DNA of 64,000 bases from UBA12481 sp942493265 (GTDB lineage: Bacteria; Bacteroidota; Bacteroidia; Bacteroidales; UBA12481). Position numbers and translations under genes: made by a program. Where the stretch lies: assembly GCA_942493265.1 (NCBI GenBank), contig OW818688.1, positions 5,022,001 to 5,086,000 of the forward strand, written 5' to 3'. The notes beneath the pieces are model-generated. The model ran no database searches. It had not been told where the DNA came from and saw only the letters and a list, made by a program, of their open reading frames with translations. Of this stretch, positions 34,249-42,311 are shown piece after piece. Every line of letters starts with the position of its first letter. The stretch's first letter is position 1.

Positions 34249-34899
34249 TCAGGATTCCTTTTCATCCTCCTCTTTAAGGAAATCCTGGCTGATTTTCCCG
34301 AGGTTTTTGGAGTCCATATAGTTGTAAACCGAATCGCTGAGTTTGCTAAACATCACACCGGATTCATTAGTTTCAAAATGCATGGCGTTTGACCTTTTGA
34401 TATTGAGGCTCACGGCAATCTCCACCGCATCAATGGTTGCGCCGAGGTAGCTGAATGTCCAGCGCCCGGACAACTCCAGTTCACGGATCATGGAAGCCAC
34501 TTGGTCGTGGGTGTGATCTCTGGAAGCATTCTCATAACCATCGGTGACAATGACCACCACCACGGAGGCTTCATCACGCTCCACTTCACAGCCAATGGTG
34601 CTTTTCAGGTCTTTCAGGGTACTGCCAACCGCATCGAGCAGCGCCGTAAAACCATCAGGTTTGTAATCCGCGAAGCCGATTTCGTGCAACTTTTCAGGAC
34701 GGATACGTGTCCAGACGGGGATGACATTTTCATTGAAAATAGTGAGCGAAGTGTATAGCTCCTGTTCAGGATACCGGGCAGCCAGTTCCCTGATCCGGAG
34801 GATCTGCTGATTTACCCCGTTGATGGTTTGTTCGATGCAGCTGCTCATGGATCCGCTTTTGTCGAGGATCAGCTGGTAATAGGTACGCTTGTTTTTCAT
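34249..34899 (-). CDS. VWA-domain protein
   Basis: A 216-aa cytoplasmic protein that is almost entirely one von Willebrand factor A domain. The MIDAS motif 'ILDKSGSMSSCI' (residues about 10-21), a Thr in 'YKPDGFTALLDAVGSTL' and an Asp in 'VVVIVTDGYENASRDH' would hold the metal. The ATG at 34899 is preferred over an upstream start because the domain begins directly after it. Similar stand-alone VWA proteins act as phage or stress-related adaptors, but the role here is unknown. It is probably in an operon with the next gene. Confidence 0.88.
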   Translation of the reverse strand: MKNKRTYYQLILDKSGSMSSCIEQTINGVNQQILRIRELAARYPEQELYTSLTIFNENVIPVWTRIRPEKLHEIGFADYKPDGFTALLDAVGSTLKDLKSTIGCEVERDEASVVVVIVTDGYENASRDHTHDQVASMIRELELSGRWTFSYLGATIDAVEIAVSLNIKRSNAMHFETNESGVMFSKLSDSVYNYMDSKNLGKISQDFLKEEDEKES

Positions 34900-35005
34900 A
34901 TCATGGATTATTGGTGAATATCGATGCAAGGATAAGGCAACCCGCATCGATCAGTCATATCCCTGCAAGCTTGTAATGATGGAATTTTAACCGGATTATA
35001 GAACA

Positions 35006-35038
35006 TTTGGCGGTCATAATTTTCTTTGCTATCTTTTG
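35006..35038 (+). promoter_or_regulatory. Candidate Bacteroidota promoter for the metacaspase gene
   Basis: TTTG at 35006-35009 and TATCTTTTG at 35030-35038 are close to the Bacteroidota -33 TTTG and -7 TAnnTTTG boxes, with a 20-base spacer. One extra base lies inside the -7 box, so the match is imperfect. It ends 44 bases before the ATG. Confidence 0.4.
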
Positions 35039-35081
35039 GAGATTAATGGTTTATGATAATTAACATCTAATCCTTACCATA

Positions 35082-35933
35082 ATGAAAACTTTAAAATCCA
35101 TTCTGAGCTTACTTTTTGTTTGTGCATTAGGGTTATCCCTGTTTTTAACATCCTGTACAAAAGATGAGGAGTTCGTGCAAGATTCTGAGCAATCCACATG
35201 GAGTGTAAGACCTGATTTTGCCACGTTGGATACCAGGCCTCCAGAAGTTATCGCCCAATTTCAGGTCACCGAAAAGGATGCTGTTCCTGTGGAATTAAGC
35301 ACATTGAAAGCCGGTGGTAAATATGCCCTGGTTATTGGCATATCTAACTATTCAGGTACCGCAAATGATCTTACCTATTGTGACGATGATGCTACAGATT
35401 GGAAAGCCCGTTTGCAGACTGAAGGTTATACTGTAACAGTTCTCTTGGATCTGAATGCAACAAAAGCTAATATTGAGTTAGCTCTTAATACCCTTGCAAG
35501 CCAATCAGTTGCAGGCAATGACATAGCATTATGTTACTCAGGCCATGGCAGTAAGGGTAATATCGTTTCAACCGATTTATATTACATATCCAGCACCTGG
35601 TTTAAAACAAAATTTGCCCTTGCCAAGAGTACCAGAATGATGTTTTGCTTCGATGCCTGCCAGATCGGAGCCATGGCTACTGATCTTAAAGCATCGGGCA
35701 GGGTTATTGCCGTGGCATCAAATAAAACTTCCTATTCTTATGACGGCGATGCAACTATGAAAAACGGCGTATTTACCTTTTTCCAGATGGAAGCATTTGA
35801 TGATTTAGGTTATATCTATGTAGAACCTGATTGCCAATATGCCTGTGCTGAAATGATAAAATGGGCAAAAACTTATAAGCTCCGGGTAGTTCCCTCTTAT
35901 GCGGATTATTACACGGGCGATTTTGATTTATAG
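35082..35933 (+). CDS. Metacaspase-like (C14 peptidase) lipoprotein
   Basis: A 283-aa protein with a lipoprotein signal ending at Cys25 ('LFLTSC'). The caspase-like domain starts at 'KYALVIGISNYSGTANDLTY' (about residue 80). The catalytic dyad is His155 in 'LCYSGHGSKGN' and Cys193 in 'MFCFDACQIGAM'. The order and spacing are right for metacaspases. It should be an envelope-anchored Arg/Lys-type cysteine protease; substrates are unknown. It stands alone in front of the fucosidase gene, 22 bases upstream of its ATG, so the two may be co-transcribed. Confidence 0.92.
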   Translation: MKTLKSILSLLFVCALGLSLFLTSCTKDEEFVQDSEQSTWSVRPDFATLDTRPPEVIAQFQVTEKDAVPVELSTLKAGGKYALVIGISNYSGTANDLTYCDDDATDWKARLQTEGYTVTVLLDLNATKANIELALNTLASQSVAGNDIALCYSGHGSKGNIVSTDLYYISSTWFKTKFALAKSTRMMFCFDACQIGAMATDLKASGRVIAVASNKTSYSYDGDATMKNGVFTFFQMEAFDDLGYIYVEPDCQYACAEMIKWAKTYKLRVVPSYADYYTGDFDL

Positions 35934-35955
35934 GATTTTTGATGTGTGTTTGCAC

Positions 35956-37392
35956 ATGAATAAAATCCTCACCTCGATCGTCGTGTTTGCCGGATTATTC
36001 CTGCCCCTGAACGCACAGGAGAAGGACGTCACCGGGATTTTTGGAGCCTTCAGGCCGAGCAATGAGTGGACACCACCCGGCGATCCGGCCGTATTGAAGA
36101 AACTCGAGGCGTGGCAGGACAGGAAGCTGGGTCTGCTGATCACTTTTGGCACTTACAGCCAGTGGGGAATCGTTGAATCGTGGAGCCTGGTCACCACCAG
36201 GCATCCCTGGAATGACCGGCCGAAGGAATATGCCAGACTCGACGACCGTGCCTATGTGAAAGCATACGAAAATCTGGTTACCACCTTTAATCCAATCGGT
36301 TTTGATCCCGGGAGGTGGGCTGTTGCGGCCAGGGAGGGAGGCGTTAAATATGTGATGGTCATGTCGAAGCATCATGACGGATTCTGCATGTGGCATACCC
36401 GGACTACCGATTACCGGATCACCTCGGAAAGCTGCCCGTTCCATACCAATCCTAACGCCGATGTGACCCGGGCCATGAGCGATGCTTTCCGGAATCAGGG
36501 GATCAGCACCGGCATTTACTTTTCAAAGGCCGACTGGAACAGTCCTTATTACTGGGCACCCGACCTCGCGCCCGGAACCGGGCAGGGGCCCAATTACCAT
36601 CCCGCGGATCGCCCGGATCAATGGGAAAAATTCAGGGCATTCACCTGGAAGCAGGTTGAGGAGCTGATGAGCGCTTACGGACCTCAGGATGTTCTGTGGC
36701 TCGATGGTGGATCGGTTCGTCCACCCCATGCGGCCATCGACATGGACGGCATGGCCGCCATGGCCAGGAGATATCAGCCCGGACTAATCGTTGTGGACCG
36801 CACGGTAAGCGGGATCAATGAAAATTACATCACTCCCGAGGGGGAAATACCGGATCATTTTCTGCCCTATCCGTGGGAGACCTGCATGACCATGGGCACC
36901 TCCTGGGCCTTTAAGACGGATGATCAGTTTAAAAGTACCGGAACGCTCATCCGGAACCTTTGCCGCATTGTGGCGAGGAACGGCAATTACCTGATCGGCA
37001 TCGGGCCCGATGGTTCCGGCAGGTTTGATCCCATTGTTTACGAGCGCCTGGAAGAGATGGGAGAATGGTTCAAGGTTAATGGAGAGGCTATCTACAATAC
37101 TCGTCCAGTAAGTCCTTATGAAGCAGGTGATTGCGTATTTACCATTAAACGAGACGGCACTATTTATGCCATTGCCCTTGCCAAAGACGACAGTGCTGTT
37201 ATCCCTGATGAAATCCTGATCCCCGCTGAATTGGCGGACAAGGCATCCGGGATTGAACTATTAGGCTTTGGGGAGGTGAAGAAGGGCGGAATCCGGGATG
37301 GGCAAAGGGTGATTCTTATACCTCAGGCTGCACGAACCAATCCTCCGTGCGGACATGCGTGGGGATTGAGGCTGACGGCACGGGGGAAGTGA
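35956..37392 (+). CDS. GH29 alpha-L-fucosidase, secreted
   Basis: A 478-aa protein with a signal peptide ('ILTSIVVFAGLFLPLNAQ'). GH29 marks: 'KLGLLITFGTYSQWGIVESW' near the N-terminus, 'VKYVMVMSKHHDGFCMWHTR' (about residues 130-149), 'GISTGIYFSKADWNSPYYW' and 'QDVLWLDGGSVRP', where Asp250 is the expected nucleophile. 'WETCMTMGTSWAF' follows in the expected place. It hydrolyses terminal alpha-L-fucose from glycans, acting in the periplasm or at the surface. I moved the start to 35956 so that the signal peptide is N-terminal. No polysaccharide-utilisation SusC/D pair is nearby. Confidence 0.94.
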   Translation: MNKILTSIVVFAGLFLPLNAQEKDVTGIFGAFRPSNEWTPPGDPAVLKKLEAWQDRKLGLLITFGTYSQWGIVESWSLVTTRHPWNDRPKEYARLDDRAYVKAYENLVTTFNPIGFDPGRWAVAAREGGVKYVMVMSKHHDGFCMWHTRTTDYRITSESCPFHTNPNADVTRAMSDAFRNQGISTGIYFSKADWNSPYYWAPDLAPGTGQGPNYHPADRPDQWEKFRAFTWKQVEELMSAYGPQDVLWLDGGSVRPPHAAIDMDGMAAMARRYQPGLIVVDRTVSGINENYITPEGEIPDHFLPYPWETCMTMGTSWAFKTDDQFKSTGTLIRNLCRIVARNGNYLIGIGPDGSGRFDPIVYERLEEMGEWFKVNGEAIYNTRPVSPYEAGDCVFTIKRDGTIYAIALAKDDSAVIPDEILIPAELADKASGIELLGFGEVKKGGIRDGQRVILIPQAARTNPPCGHAWGLRLTARGK

Positions 37393-37397
37393 TCAGC

Positions 37398-38255
37398 TCA
37401 CTCAAAGAGGTTATCCTTGATCAGGTTCAGTGCAGCCAGAATAATGACCGATACCAGGTTAACGGCCATGCTGAGGATGATGAGGAAATAGAATGCCGAC
37501 AGGTAGCGGCTGGCATGAAGGAAAGCGGTTTTTGTGAAATCGCCGATCCACAGCGTGCCGAGATTGAAGAGCAGGAGGATGATCACAAAAAATATAAATC
37601 CACCTGCAGCGCCTTTAAAATCGGATTGACTGAGGGTAATGGAACTCCCGATTGCGTATGCGAGATAGAGCATCAGGACAATCTTCCAGATTGCTGTTCC
37701 GGGACCGGTAAAAACAACATCAAAATAAGCCAGCATGCCCGTCCAGGTGTTGATTGCCATCAGTTTGAGGGAAGGGAGGGTCATGAGGGCATCGGTGCCA
37801 TAATCGGCGGTATTCAGGGATGTGAAATTGATTTTGAACAGGAGCAGGTTGATCAGGAAAAGCAGTGCGGTTCCGAAAAGGATGGGACCGATGCCGATCC
37901 AGAAATTACCGATTCGCTGGTAGATACTCCGTTTGTTATAGGTGTGCGTTACATATCCCAGTTTGCCGTTGGCAGATTTGGGAGTGAACAGCTTGATCTC
38001 TTTTATTTTATGTGCGAAAATCAGAGCAAAAAAGGCGTGCCCGAGTTCATGGACCGCAGTACCCAGCCATCCGAACAGGACCAGGTAGCCGCTGCGGCTG
38101 AAGAATTTATATCCCTGCAGTGCATTTTGGGTGGATATCAGGTTCATGAGCAAGGTGAGAATAACCAGCGGGCCCAGCAGGATCAGGATCTGGGTTAATG
38201 TGGCCACTAAAACCCCCGACAGGTACAACGGAATATCTGACAATGCCTGGTCCAT
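37398..38255 (-). CDS. M50-like multi-pass membrane metalloprotease
   Basis: A 285-aa protein with about seven hydrophobic segments. 'GWLGTAVHELGHAFF' (His69-Glu70-x-x-His73) lies in the second or third helix and is the zinc motif of intramembrane or M50-type proteases. A third zinc ligand is not obvious. It converges on the fucosidase gene with only 5 bases between the stops. Substrates and pathway are unknown; homologues without known partners are common in Bacteroidota. The start is the ATG at 38255 (the preceding codon is TTG). Confidence 0.82.
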   Translation of the reverse strand: MDQALSDIPLYLSGVLVATLTQILILLGPLVILTLLMNLISTQNALQGYKFFSRSGYLVLFGWLGTAVHELGHAFFALIFAHKIKEIKLFTPKSANGKLGYVTHTYNKRSIYQRIGNFWIGIGPILFGTALLFLINLLLFKINFTSLNTADYGTDALMTLPSLKLMAINTWTGMLAYFDVVFTGPGTAIWKIVLMLYLAYAIGSSITLSQSDFKGAAGGFIFFVIILLLFNLGTLWIGDFTKTAFLHASRYLSAFYFLIILSMAVNLVSVIILAALNLIKDNLFE

Positions 38256-38357
38256 CAACTATTTCTTTGCTGGTTGCGGATGAGCTACCTGATGCAAGAT
38301 ATTAATGATTTTCAATTGTAAGATCGGCTAAGTGGAGCATTATTGCGATACGAAATG

Positions 38358-40040
38358 TTATTGTTTCAGGAATTTTCTGATCAGTCTTTCACCCCCGAAA
38401 TCTATTCTGATTAAATAAACGCCGGTTTTAATTTTGCTTATATCAACTTGATTTCCATTAACTTGCTGGTAAAATATCATACTACCCGATAAATCGAAAA
38501 TCGAAACGATTCCATTTATTTCCTGATTGAAACGGATGAAATCACCCGCGGGGACAGGGTAAATCTCCGTTTGCCGTTTGGCAATTTCCGACAGACCTGT
38601 GCTCTTGCCTTCCTGGGTAACCATAATGGTTTGGTCCGATACTCCGGGCCCCGATACGGTAATGGTTGCCATTCTAGGCTCAGATCCGGGATTGGCCTCT
38701 GCAGTAAGCGAAACGGTGGCATTACCTGAACCCTCCGGATGGCTGACGGATAGCCAGGATTGATTGCTGGCTGCCGTCCAGAGCAGGTTGGATGCCACAT
38801 CAAACATGGCTTTGCTTCCGGCGGGTGAAGCAAGGATTAATTCGCTGGCAGACAGGCTAAGTGCCGGAATTCCTACTACTGTGAGGCTGTCGGTTGCCGG
38901 TATGGAAAGCTGATTGAAAATATCCCTGATCCTTAATCGGGCGGTATATTCCCCAAGAATAAGATCTTTCTCAATACTGAAGCGTCTTCGCTGCGGAAGG
39001 GTATCCTGAACCGTGAGGACCACTTTTCTCCGGGCATCCAGCAGCTCGATCCGGGCCGATAACTGTGGACTGGTCGAATCATCAACTGACCACGCTGCAT
39101 CCAGTTTCCCGGACTGGTAGGATATCTCGAATGAACTGACGGCTACTGTTGTAAGAACAGGGGCCGTACCCTGATTGCTCTGTGCAGGTAAATTCAAAGT
39201 GCGCCCGCCTGCGAAGGCTGCGGAAGGAGTGGTGTTGCCTCCGTGCTGCATGCAGTAAGCATTTTCAGTTTCGTCATACCAGGCATTGAAGCTGTTATGA
39301 TAAATACCGTTTCGGTTCCGGTCGCCCTCACTGTCATTGGCACTAAAATAAGCCCTCGTATTTTTCTGCCAGGAACCTGTTGTGGTCAGGTTCCAGCAAT
39401 CCCTGAAAAACGCCTTCCTCACAAAACTCCCGTTCCATGCGGCATTCCACCCATCCCAGTTTTCCAGAAAGGCATCATTGTAACTATTCAGGTATTTCTG
39501 CGGAAACGGGATGGACAGCGTGGCGGTGTGAAACCATTTCCCGGTTGAAAGATCATTGATGAAGGTTCCGATATATAACCTGCCATTTAACTTCCAGGCC
39601 CGGTTAACCAGATTGTACCACGTATCCAGCTTCCAATCATAGGGATGGATCGTTTTCCATCCGTCTCCTTCACCGCCAAACCGGCTCCTGAAGGTCCCCG
39701 GATCATTATACTCAACATTGGAATATATCCCCTCAGCCGTATTGGCATCCCACAGGGAGGATATCAGAATATTAGATTTCCCGTAGCGTGTATCGGGAGT
39801 CTGCTGAAGTCCCGTGTATCCGTTGGTAAACCAATTGACCTCAAAATAAGATGCATAAGCCGATTGTACAATTTTTATCTTCTGCATTTTCAGCGTCGCA
39901 TCTGAAGAAGCAAAGTAGTAGGAAAGGTGCACAGAAGGTGCCGCCTTTTCCTGGGCCGACAATGGAGGCGGACTTGTAATCACCATAATCAGAATAGGAA
40001 GAATGATTTTGATGGACCTCATAGTATCCGATTTCATCAT
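38358..40040 (-). CDS. Secreted DUF3472 / BACON protein with T9SS sorting domain
   Basis: A 560-aa protein with a signal peptide. Residues about 25-230 match the DUF3472 type ('SVHLSYYFASSDATLKMQKI', 'VEYNDPGTFRSRFGGEGDG'), followed by a DUF5077-like or carbohydrate-related stretch. Residues about 400-475 form a BACON domain ('LLWTAASNQSWLSVSHPEGS', 'MATITVSGPGVSDQTIMVTQ'). The last 70 residues ('IYPVPAGDFIRFNQEINGIV', then 'KTGVYLIRIDFGGERLIRKF') are a type A C-terminal domain for the type IX secretion system. The protein is therefore sent to the cell surface. Its start overlaps the stop of the upstream propeller gene (ATGATGA), which implies coupled translation. Confidence 0.9.
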   Translation of the reverse strand: MMKSDTMRSIKIILPILIMVITSPPPLSAQEKAAPSVHLSYYFASSDATLKMQKIKIVQSAYASYFEVNWFTNGYTGLQQTPDTRYGKSNILISSLWDANTAEGIYSNVEYNDPGTFRSRFGGEGDGWKTIHPYDWKLDTWYNLVNRAWKLNGRLYIGTFINDLSTGKWFHTATLSIPFPQKYLNSYNDAFLENWDGWNAAWNGSFVRKAFFRDCWNLTTTGSWQKNTRAYFSANDSEGDRNRNGIYHNSFNAWYDETENAYCMQHGGNTTPSAAFAGGRTLNLPAQSNQGTAPVLTTVAVSSFEISYQSGKLDAAWSVDDSTSPQLSARIELLDARRKVVLTVQDTLPQRRRFSIEKDLILGEYTARLRIRDIFNQLSIPATDSLTVVGIPALSLSASELILASPAGSKAMFDVASNLLWTAASNQSWLSVSHPEGSGNATVSLTAEANPGSEPRMATITVSGPGVSDQTIMVTQEGKSTGLSEIAKRQTEIYPVPAGDFIRFNQEINGIVSIFDLSGSMIFYQQVNGNQVDISKIKTGVYLIRIDFGGERLIRKFLKQ

Positions 40041-41083
40041 GGTCTGAATCTTTCAAATGTTTTGCCGTTGAATTTATACGTTCCGTTTTCAGGTGTGCCA
40101 AGCCACAAATTGCCCAGTTTGTCTTTGTACATGGAGACCAGATTGACATCATTTAAGGCATCTTTAACTGAATAATGGGTAATATTTTTCCCATCATATT
40201 TATAAACTCCCTGGTCCCAGGTCGTCAGCCATATATCGCCATTCAGATCTTCAATAATGTGTGAATAGTAAATGTATTCATCTCCGCCAAAGACTTCTGC
40301 ATTGCCAATTCCGTTGATTTTCTGATACTTAAGCCTGTCGCTTTTGCCTGTTTCTTCCATATTTACAATATACCTCTGCTTTGTATTACAGAGCCAGAAA
40401 CTCCCTTCCTGATCTTCAAAAATAGAGCGGATGCCAAAAGATCCGCCATTTGGTACGATTGTCAAATCTCTTTCGTACATCCATTTTATTGATTTTCCGT
40501 CAAACCGGCAGGCACCAAAAACCGAAGTGCCAAACCAGATAGCACCTTTACGGTCCTTATAGATGGTATAAACTTCATAAGGGCTAAAAAAAGGATTGAT
40601 CCCCCTTTCATAAATTTCATCGTGGAGGTAGTGTTTTGGAAACTCCAGATGATATAAATTCTTCCCGTCATATCGATATGGACCGTGTTCGTCCCTTTTG
40701 CCTAACATAAAAAACCACAAATCGCCAGCTTCCGATTTCCAGTTATCACTTTCTATCGGCTGCAATGTTGTGATATTTTTACCATCAAACTTATTGATGC
40801 CGCCAAGCGTAGAGAAGAAAATATTTCCAGATTCATCCCCCAAAATTTGCCTGATGCTATCGCTGCATAACCCATCTTTTGTTGTAAAATTCAGGATAGT
40901 TTTTCCATCATAGCGGAATACCCCTTCGCCATTACTTCCAAACCAATAGTTGTTGTTTATATCCTGATAAACATACCACAGATGGTTTCCAAGTTCTTTT
41001 ACGGGGTCACCAATGGACGCAGTACAGGCAGTCATTGCGCCACAGAGTAAGATCGTGATTAGGGTTAATATTTTTAATTTCAT
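40037..41083 (-). CDS. Two-component-regulator-type beta-propeller lipoprotein
   Basis: A 348-aa lipoprotein (signal 'LTLITILLCGAMTAC' with Cys at residue 20). The body is built from 'Reg_prop' repeats: 'YQDINNNYWFGSNGEGVFRY', 'YKDRKGAIWFGTSVFGACRF', 'IEDLNGDIWLTTWDQGVYKY', 'YKDKLGNLWLGTPENGTYKF'. In hybrid two-component systems this propeller senses glycans; here it is free-standing and anchored to a membrane. It is translated together with the DUF3472 surface protein. The ATG at 41083 is chosen because it gives a clean lipobox. Confidence 0.88.
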   Translation of the reverse strand: MKLKILTLITILLCGAMTACTASIGDPVKELGNHLWYVYQDINNNYWFGSNGEGVFRYDGKTILNFTTKDGLCSDSIRQILGDESGNIFFSTLGGINKFDGKNITTLQPIESDNWKSEAGDLWFFMLGKRDEHGPYRYDGKNLYHLEFPKHYLHDEIYERGINPFFSPYEVYTIYKDRKGAIWFGTSVFGACRFDGKSIKWMYERDLTIVPNGGSFGIRSIFEDQEGSFWLCNTKQRYIVNMEETGKSDRLKYQKINGIGNAEVFGGDEYIYYSHIIEDLNGDIWLTTWDQGVYKYDGKNITHYSVKDALNDVNLVSMYKDKLGNLWLGTPENGTYKFNGKTFERFRP

Positions 41084-41355
41084 TTTCCTTTTATAATGAA
41101 AGGCAGATTTTATCAGTCCCGCAAAATAGATAATATTTTTCAGCCTGGCATTCGGATGGCATGTTGCACTAGAATTGGGTTGGCGCGTTACACGGAAATC
41201 AGAAAAAAAACACAGCATCTATTAAAGGATTTTACCCATTTATCGTTTGAACCAGTTTCGAACCGGTTTTGAGACGGGTTTTCGCCAGGCCATGGGCAAG
41301 AGCCTGGTTAACTTTACCGTACAATATCATAAGCTCAATTTTATAACCCGAAGCT

Positions 41356-42252
41356 ATGAACAACTTGATTTTGGCTTTATGTTCCCTGGTGTTACCCTCG
41401 ACAAGCCTGATATCGCAAATTTCTGTAACCGGCAATTCCATTCCTGTCGATAGTGGCTATGTTACAGTGGACGGAGGAAAACTTTATTACGAGATAGCCG
41501 GTAAAGGCCCTGACATTGTGCTGTTGCACGACGGAATGGTTCCCTGCACTATCTGGGATGAGCAATTTCAGTGGCTCGCAAAAAACTACAGGGTGGTCAG
41601 GTATGATCGCAGAGCATACGGTAAATCCTCCAATCCCGTGGCACCCTATTCCCATATCGATGATTTGAACCAGGTATTTGAAAAGTTGAAGATCGGCAAA
41701 GCTATTATTTTCGGGATGTCATCCGGTGGTGGGCTGGCTATTGATTTCACGCTGAAATATCCTGTGAAAGTAACCGGTCTGGTATTAGTGGGAGCGGTTG
41801 TCGGGGGATATGGGTACTCAGCCCACATGGGCACCCGGGGAGGACATATGATTCCGCCTTCAGCGCGATCAGACCAGCAGAAGTTGGTGCGCTATTTCGT
41901 ATGGGATGATCCATACGAGATTTATCAGGATAATGTCAGGGCCAAAGAACGGGTATGGGAATGGATGAAGGACTATCCGAAGGAGGACCGCGGGGCCGGG
42001 ATACCGGTAAAACCCACTGAGCGAAGGGCAGTCGGATTTCTATCAGAAATTACGGTACCCACACTCATTTTGGTTGGCGAATTTGACATTCCTGATGTTC
42101 ATGCGCATTCAGGTGTGATTCAGGCTGGAATTTCAGGGGCAGCCAGAAAGATCATCCCTAACTCCGGACATCTTATTCCGATTGAGCAGCCAGAGTTATT
42201 CAACGCGGCGGTTGATGACTACCTGAAATGGTTAGATAAAAATGTTAAATAG
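41356..42252 (+). CDS. Alpha/beta hydrolase, exported
   Basis: A 298-aa protein with an N-terminal signal. The catalytic triad is Ser122 in 'IIFGMSSGGGLAID', Asp in 'LILVGEFDIPD' (about residue 247) and His in 'IPNSGHLIPIEQP' (about residue 276). The oxyanion block 'DIVLLHDGMVPC' precedes it. The fold resembles haloalkane dehalogenase and epoxide-hydrolase types, but with no cap motif that allows a substrate to be named. Confidence 0.88.
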   Translation: MNNLILALCSLVLPSTSLISQISVTGNSIPVDSGYVTVDGGKLYYEIAGKGPDIVLLHDGMVPCTIWDEQFQWLAKNYRVVRYDRRAYGKSSNPVAPYSHIDDLNQVFEKLKIGKAIIFGMSSGGGLAIDFTLKYPVKVTGLVLVGAVVGGYGYSAHMGTRGGHMIPPSARSDQQKLVRYFVWDDPYEIYQDNVRAKERVWEWMKDYPKEDRGAGIPVKPTERRAVGFLSEITVPTLILVGEFDIPDVHAHSGVIQAGISGAARKIIPNSGHLIPIEQPELFNAAVDDYLKWLDKNVK

Positions 42253-42311
42253 ATCTCAGGATGAATAAGATCAAGTCAGTCATGTAGCACATGGGAAGAT
42301 AGACTCTGAAA

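Noticed and set aside
37347..38198. A 283-codon plus-strand frame
   Set aside because: It is antisense to the M50-like membrane protease, whose hydrophobic segments and HELGH motif are unmistakable; the plus-strand product is a low-complexity charged shadow.
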